From NCBI RefSeq assembly GCF_014334135.1, contig NZ_CP060497.1:1674001-1738000 (forward strand): a DNA stretch of 64,000 nt. Direction: 5' to 3'. Under the pieces are notes generated by a model. That model was not told the DNA's origin and ran no database searches. It worked only from the letters and a program-made list of their open reading frames with translations. Below, one piece after another: positions 61,347-64,000 of this stretch. The position numbers and the translations under genes are program-made. Each line of letters begins with the position of its first letter. Position 1 is the stretch's first letter. Source of the stretch: Olivibacter sp. SDN3 (GTDB taxonomy: Bacteria > Bacteroidota > Bacteroidia > Sphingobacteriales > Sphingobacteriaceae).

Positions 61347-62744
61347 ATGACCTATAGAATAGAACGCGACACCATGGGCGAGGTAAATGTACCTGCCGAG
61401 AAGTACTGGGGCGCGCAAACAGAGCGATCGCATGAAAATTTTAAAATTGGCGCTGAAGGATCGATGCCGAAAGAAATCATTGAAGCTTTTGCATATTTGA
61501 AAAAAGCAGCGGCTTACACCAATGCTGATGCAGGAGTTTTACCGGCTGAAAAACGCGATTTAATTGCACAGGTTTGTGACGAGATCCTAACAGGGCAACA
61601 TGTAGATGAGTTCCCTTTGGTAATCTGGCAAACCGGCTCTGGGACGCAGTCTAATATGAATATCAATGAGGTTGTAGCTAACCGTGCACATGTTATTCAA
61701 GGGAATAAGCTGGGAGAAGGTAAAACGTTTATACACCCAAATGACGATGTAAACAAATCGCAATCGTCAAACGACACCTTCCCTACAGCTATGCACATTG
61801 CAGCATATAAGATATTGCTTGAAACAACCATTCCGGGTGTAGAAAAGCTGCGGAATACCTTAAAGGAAAAGTCAGAAGTTTTCAACAACGTGGTAAAAAT
61901 TGGCCGTACTCATTTAATGGATGCAACACCATTAACGTTAGGTCAGGAATTTTCAGGCTATGTTTCGCAGTTAAACCATGGGTTAAAGGCCTTGAATAAT
62001 ACCTTAGATCATTTGTCGGAATTGGCTTTGGGAGGTACAGCTGTTGGAACAGGGATTAACACGCCTAAAGGATACGATGTAAATGTAGCGAAATATATTG
62101 CGGAGTTTACAGGCTTGCCTTTTCGTACCGCAGAAAATAAGTTTGAAGCTTTGGCTGCTCACGATGCCATTGTCGAAAGTCATGGCGCTTTAAAGCAATT
62201 GGCTGTTGCATTGATGAAAATAGCCAATGATATACGGATGTTGGCTTCTGGACCTCGCTCCGGTATCGGAGAAATATTAATACCTGAAAATGAACCAGGA
62301 TCTTCTATTATGCCAGGAAAAGTGAACCCAACACAATGTGAGGCCTTAACCATGGTTGCTGCACAGGTAATGGGTAACGATGTTGCCATTAGTATCGGTG
62401 GTGCTAACGGACATTATGAGTTAAACGTGTTCAAGCCTTTAATGGCAGCCAACTTTTTGCAATCCGCCCGTCTGTTGGGAGATGCCTGTGTTTCTTTCAA
62501 TGATCATTGTGCTGTTGGTATCGAACCAAATTACGCTGGGATAAAAAAGCACTTGGAAAATTCATTGATGTTAGTTACGGCATTAAATCCACATATAGGC
62601 TATGAGAATGCCGCTAAAATAGCAAAAAAGGCGCACAAGGAAAATAAATCACTGCGCGAAGCAGCCTTGGAGCTAGAACTTCTTACCAATGAAGAGTTCG
62701 ATAAGTGGGTGCGTCCGGAGGATATGATTGGTGGTTTGAAGTAG
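61347..62744 (+). CDS. fumC: Fumarate hydratase, class II
   Basis: 465 residues. Iron-independent interconversion of fumarate and malate in the TCA cycle. [23 protein letters not shown] at the start, [28 protein letters not shown], and the superfamily signature [15 protein letters not shown] with catalytic Ser. Length normal. Followed by a lipoprotein gene 14 bases on. Confidence 0.97.
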   Translation: MTYRIERDTMGEVNVPAEKYWGAQTERSHENFKIGAEGSMPKEIIEAFAYLKKAAAYTNADAGVLPAEKRDLIAQVCDEILTGQHVDEFPLVIWQTGSGTQSNMNINEVVANRAHVIQGNKLGEGKTFIHPNDDVNKSQSSNDTFPTAMHIAAYKILLETTIPGVEKLRNTLKEKSEVFNNVVKIGRTHLMDATPLTLGQEFSGYVSQLNHGLKALNNTLDHLSELALGGTAVGTGINTPKGYDVNVAKYIAEFTGLPFRTAENKFEALAAHDAIVESHGALKQLAVALMKIANDIRMLASGPRSGIGEILIPENEPGSSIMPGKVNPTQCEALTMVAAQVMGNDVAISIGGANGHYELNVFKPLMAANFLQSARLLGDACVSFNDHCAVGIEPNYAGIKKHLENSLMLVTALNPHIGYENAAKIAKKAHKENKSLREAALELELLTNEEFDKWVRPEDMIGGLK

Positions 62745-62758
62745 CTCTAGGTTTAAGC

Positions 62759-63286
62759 ATGAACGTCAGGTTTGATGGCTTTATCAACAATCGTGCACAC
62801 TGGTTGGTGTTGATTAGTGTGTGCGCATTGCTTGTCTTAGGATGTAGGTTTAATCCCAATATTCAAGGAGAGGGTGAGCCCTTTTTGCAAGGTGTTTGGG
62901 TACAGGATACGATTCCTCACCAAGACGATTATTTGACCTACTCGCTATATACACTTAAGTTTAGCTGTGACTCGGTATTTATAAAGCTGGATACTTACAG
63001 TAAAGTTAAAACAACTGTGGACTCTTGTTATAATAATGGACACTGGACGGAATATGCCAGAGGGGTTTACATCATACGAAATGACAGTTTGTTGATTGAA
63101 TCTGTTTTTACACATGACACTTGGCGGCAGAAGTTATCCGGGTGTTATCGTATAGGCGAGTTTTTGCCGATGTTTAAACTCACAAGGCATACGAAAGATT
63201 CCTTATTTTTACAAAGTCAATATCATCAAACGCCTATCTATATGAACAAGGTTGCTGATATTACTTGTGTGCCAAAGCCTATTTAA
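62759..63286 (+). CDS. Lipoprotein downstream of fumC, unknown function
   Basis: 175 residues from the ATG giving MNVRFDGFIN; a longer frame overlapping fumC is rejected. Signal peptide with lipobox LVLGC at about residue 29. The rest is a small beta-rich domain with several cysteines (FSCDSVF, VDSCYNNG, LSGCYRIGE). In databases such proteins are often mislabelled fumarate hydratase because of position; nothing in the sequence suggests that activity. It is 14 bases after fumC, so co-transcribed. Function unknown. Confidence 0.75.
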   Translation: MNVRFDGFINNRAHWLVLISVCALLVLGCRFNPNIQGEGEPFLQGVWVQDTIPHQDDYLTYSLYTLKFSCDSVFIKLDTYSKVKTTVDSCYNNGHWTEYARGVYIIRNDSLLIESVFTHDTWRQKLSGCYRIGEFLPMFKLTRHTKDSLFLQSQYHQTPIYMNKVADITCVPKPI

Positions 63287-63325
63287 TTCACGTTGTATGT
63301 CTAACAATTTATTAATTGCTAATTT

Positions 63326-64000
63326 ATGGGCTTGAGCTTACCCCGCGTTGGGTTGATATCAATACTGTTATGTGTTTTTTGCAGTAATTTAAATGCGCAG
63401 GGAAAAAATGGTGGGTTATATGATAAATTCATGAATAGCTCACTCATGCAAAGCAAGTTGGTGCAACGCTTTATTTCTTCTGAAAAGGATAGTACCCGTT
63501 CAGCGGGATTTCTGGTATTGCCGTTGCTAGGGTATGCCCCAGAAACGGGACTAGAATATGGTTTATCAGGTATTTACAATTTTTACCTTAATAAGGAAGA
63601 CACCTTGATTCGTACTTCTAGTATAGTATTGCAAGGATCATTGACAACAAAAAGCCAATCCAGCTTAAAATTAACTTCCGATATCTGGACGACCGGAAAT
63701 AATTATCATTACTATACGGAAATACGTTATCGTGATTTTCCCTTTAATTTCTATGGCATAGGTGGCGATACCTGGCAGGCAGATAAGGACTCTTTAACAC
63801 AAAGACTTTTCCGGCTAAAAGTTGAAGGAGAAAAAAAGATTGTGCAGCATTATTATGCCGGAGTGGCGCTCATGTATGAAAATTATGCTTATACTGATGA
63901 GGCGGTTGGAGGAATTTATGATTGGACTCCTCTATATGGAAAAGCTGGAGGAAAATATTTGGCTTTTGGCATATCACAGGTCTATGATAGTAGAAACTCA
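63326..64000 (+). CDS. Outer-membrane barrel protein of the BamA/TamA (surface antigen) type, 3' end missing
   Basis: At least 225 residues; open to the end of the window. Signal peptide (GLISILLCVFCSNLNA). After residue 60 the amphipathic beta strands begin (FLVLPLLGYAPETGLEYGLS, YNFYLNKEDTLIRTS), with a glycine-aspartate turn (FNFYGIGGDTW) and YDSRNS at the window edge, the pattern of Omp85-type barrels without POTRA domains in front. Likely in the outer membrane. It follows the fumC lipoprotein by 39 bases on the same strand. Confidence 0.8.
   Translation, partial: MGLSLPRVGLISILLCVFCSNLNAQGKNGGLYDKFMNSSLMQSKLVQRFISSEKDSTRSAGFLVLPLLGYAPETGLEYGLSGIYNFYLNKEDTLIRTSSIVLQGSLTTKSQSSLKLTSDIWTTGNNYHYYTEIRYRDFPFNFYGIGGDTWQADKDSLTQRLFRLKVEGEKKIVQHYYAGVALMYENYAYTDEAVGGIYDWTPLYGKAGGKYLAFGISQVYDSRNS

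Noticed and set aside
1-64000. CRISPR arrays, intact insertion sequences, prophage or known defence genes
   Set aside because: No direct-repeat arrays, transposase, capsid, restriction or toxin-antitoxin genes could be recognised on either strand.

Overview
The window looks like chromosomal DNA of a Bacteroidota bacterium, most likely Sphingobacteriaceae (Pedobacter/Olivibacter/Sphingobacterium relatives). The reasons are: promoter -7 boxes of the form TAnnTTTG in front of many genes; weak or absent Shine-Dalgarno sequences; outer-membrane proteins with carboxypeptidase-like regulatory domains and TonB plugs; MG2-type plug proteins; the long NagB-deacetylase fusion; the YicC-Gmk-NadD run; and a PheS with a cysteine-rich insert. 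Family and genus are inference from gene content; no 16S gene is present.

Layout. 1-8.2 kb: the 3' part of pheS, a Rieske-fold lipoprotein and a TetR regulator, then leftward genes for an SSS symporter, a small membrane protein, a large secreted PIG-L deacetylase, the RdgB nucleotide-pool enzyme, an unknown protein and a PAP2 phosphatase. 8.4-18.3 kb: a SurA-type isomerase, then leftward a SnoaL-like protein, cysS and the tight run ltaE-mutL-rhomboid-rhomboid-endonuclease/phosphatase. 18.8-20 kb: a peroxiredoxin-thioredoxin-small protein operon. 20.2-24.9 kb: an accessory stretch starting at a tRNA-Arg(CCT) gene, with a decayed serine recombinase, a broken NTF2-like gene, two MDR oxidoreductases with ArsR and AraC regulators, and about 0.7 kb of palindrome-rich noncoding DNA. 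24.9-29.7 kb: Crp and RidA-like proteins, a papain-like-fold candidate of unknown function with an overlapping upstream reading frame, the alkylation-repair pair ATL/Tag, and an RsmI-type methyltransferase. 29.8-41.8 kb: a lipoprotein, purD, an MG2/TonB-plug protein, a beta-oxidation pair (enoyl-CoA hydratase and dienoyl-CoA-reductase-type SDR), clpS, a thioredoxin-like protein, a TonB-type barrel receptor and a small membrane protein. 41.9-45 kb: trpE-trpG-trpC behind a complete ribosome-mediated attenuator. 45-64 kb: amino-sugar genes anmK and nagB, a secreted FAD protein, an OmpA lipoprotein, yicC-gmk-nadD, polA, a MORN/TonB-C protein, an MBL hydrolase, YbaB, a serine hydrolase, fumC, a lipoprotein and a truncated barrel protein.

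Most of the window is housekeeping DNA. The most informative regulatory object is the trp leader: a 23-residue leader peptide with three tandem Trp codons, an antiterminator segment complementary to the terminator arm, and a promoter whose -7 box leaves almost no untranslated leader. The operon behind it contains only E, G and C. The accessory interval at the tRNA-Arg gene is the clearest sign of past mobile-element activity. I found no CRISPR array, intact insertion sequence, phage or defence system. No wholly new multi-gene system could be demonstrated; the best unknowns are the permuted-papain candidate at 26.3-27.4 kb and the palindromic noncoding regions beside it.
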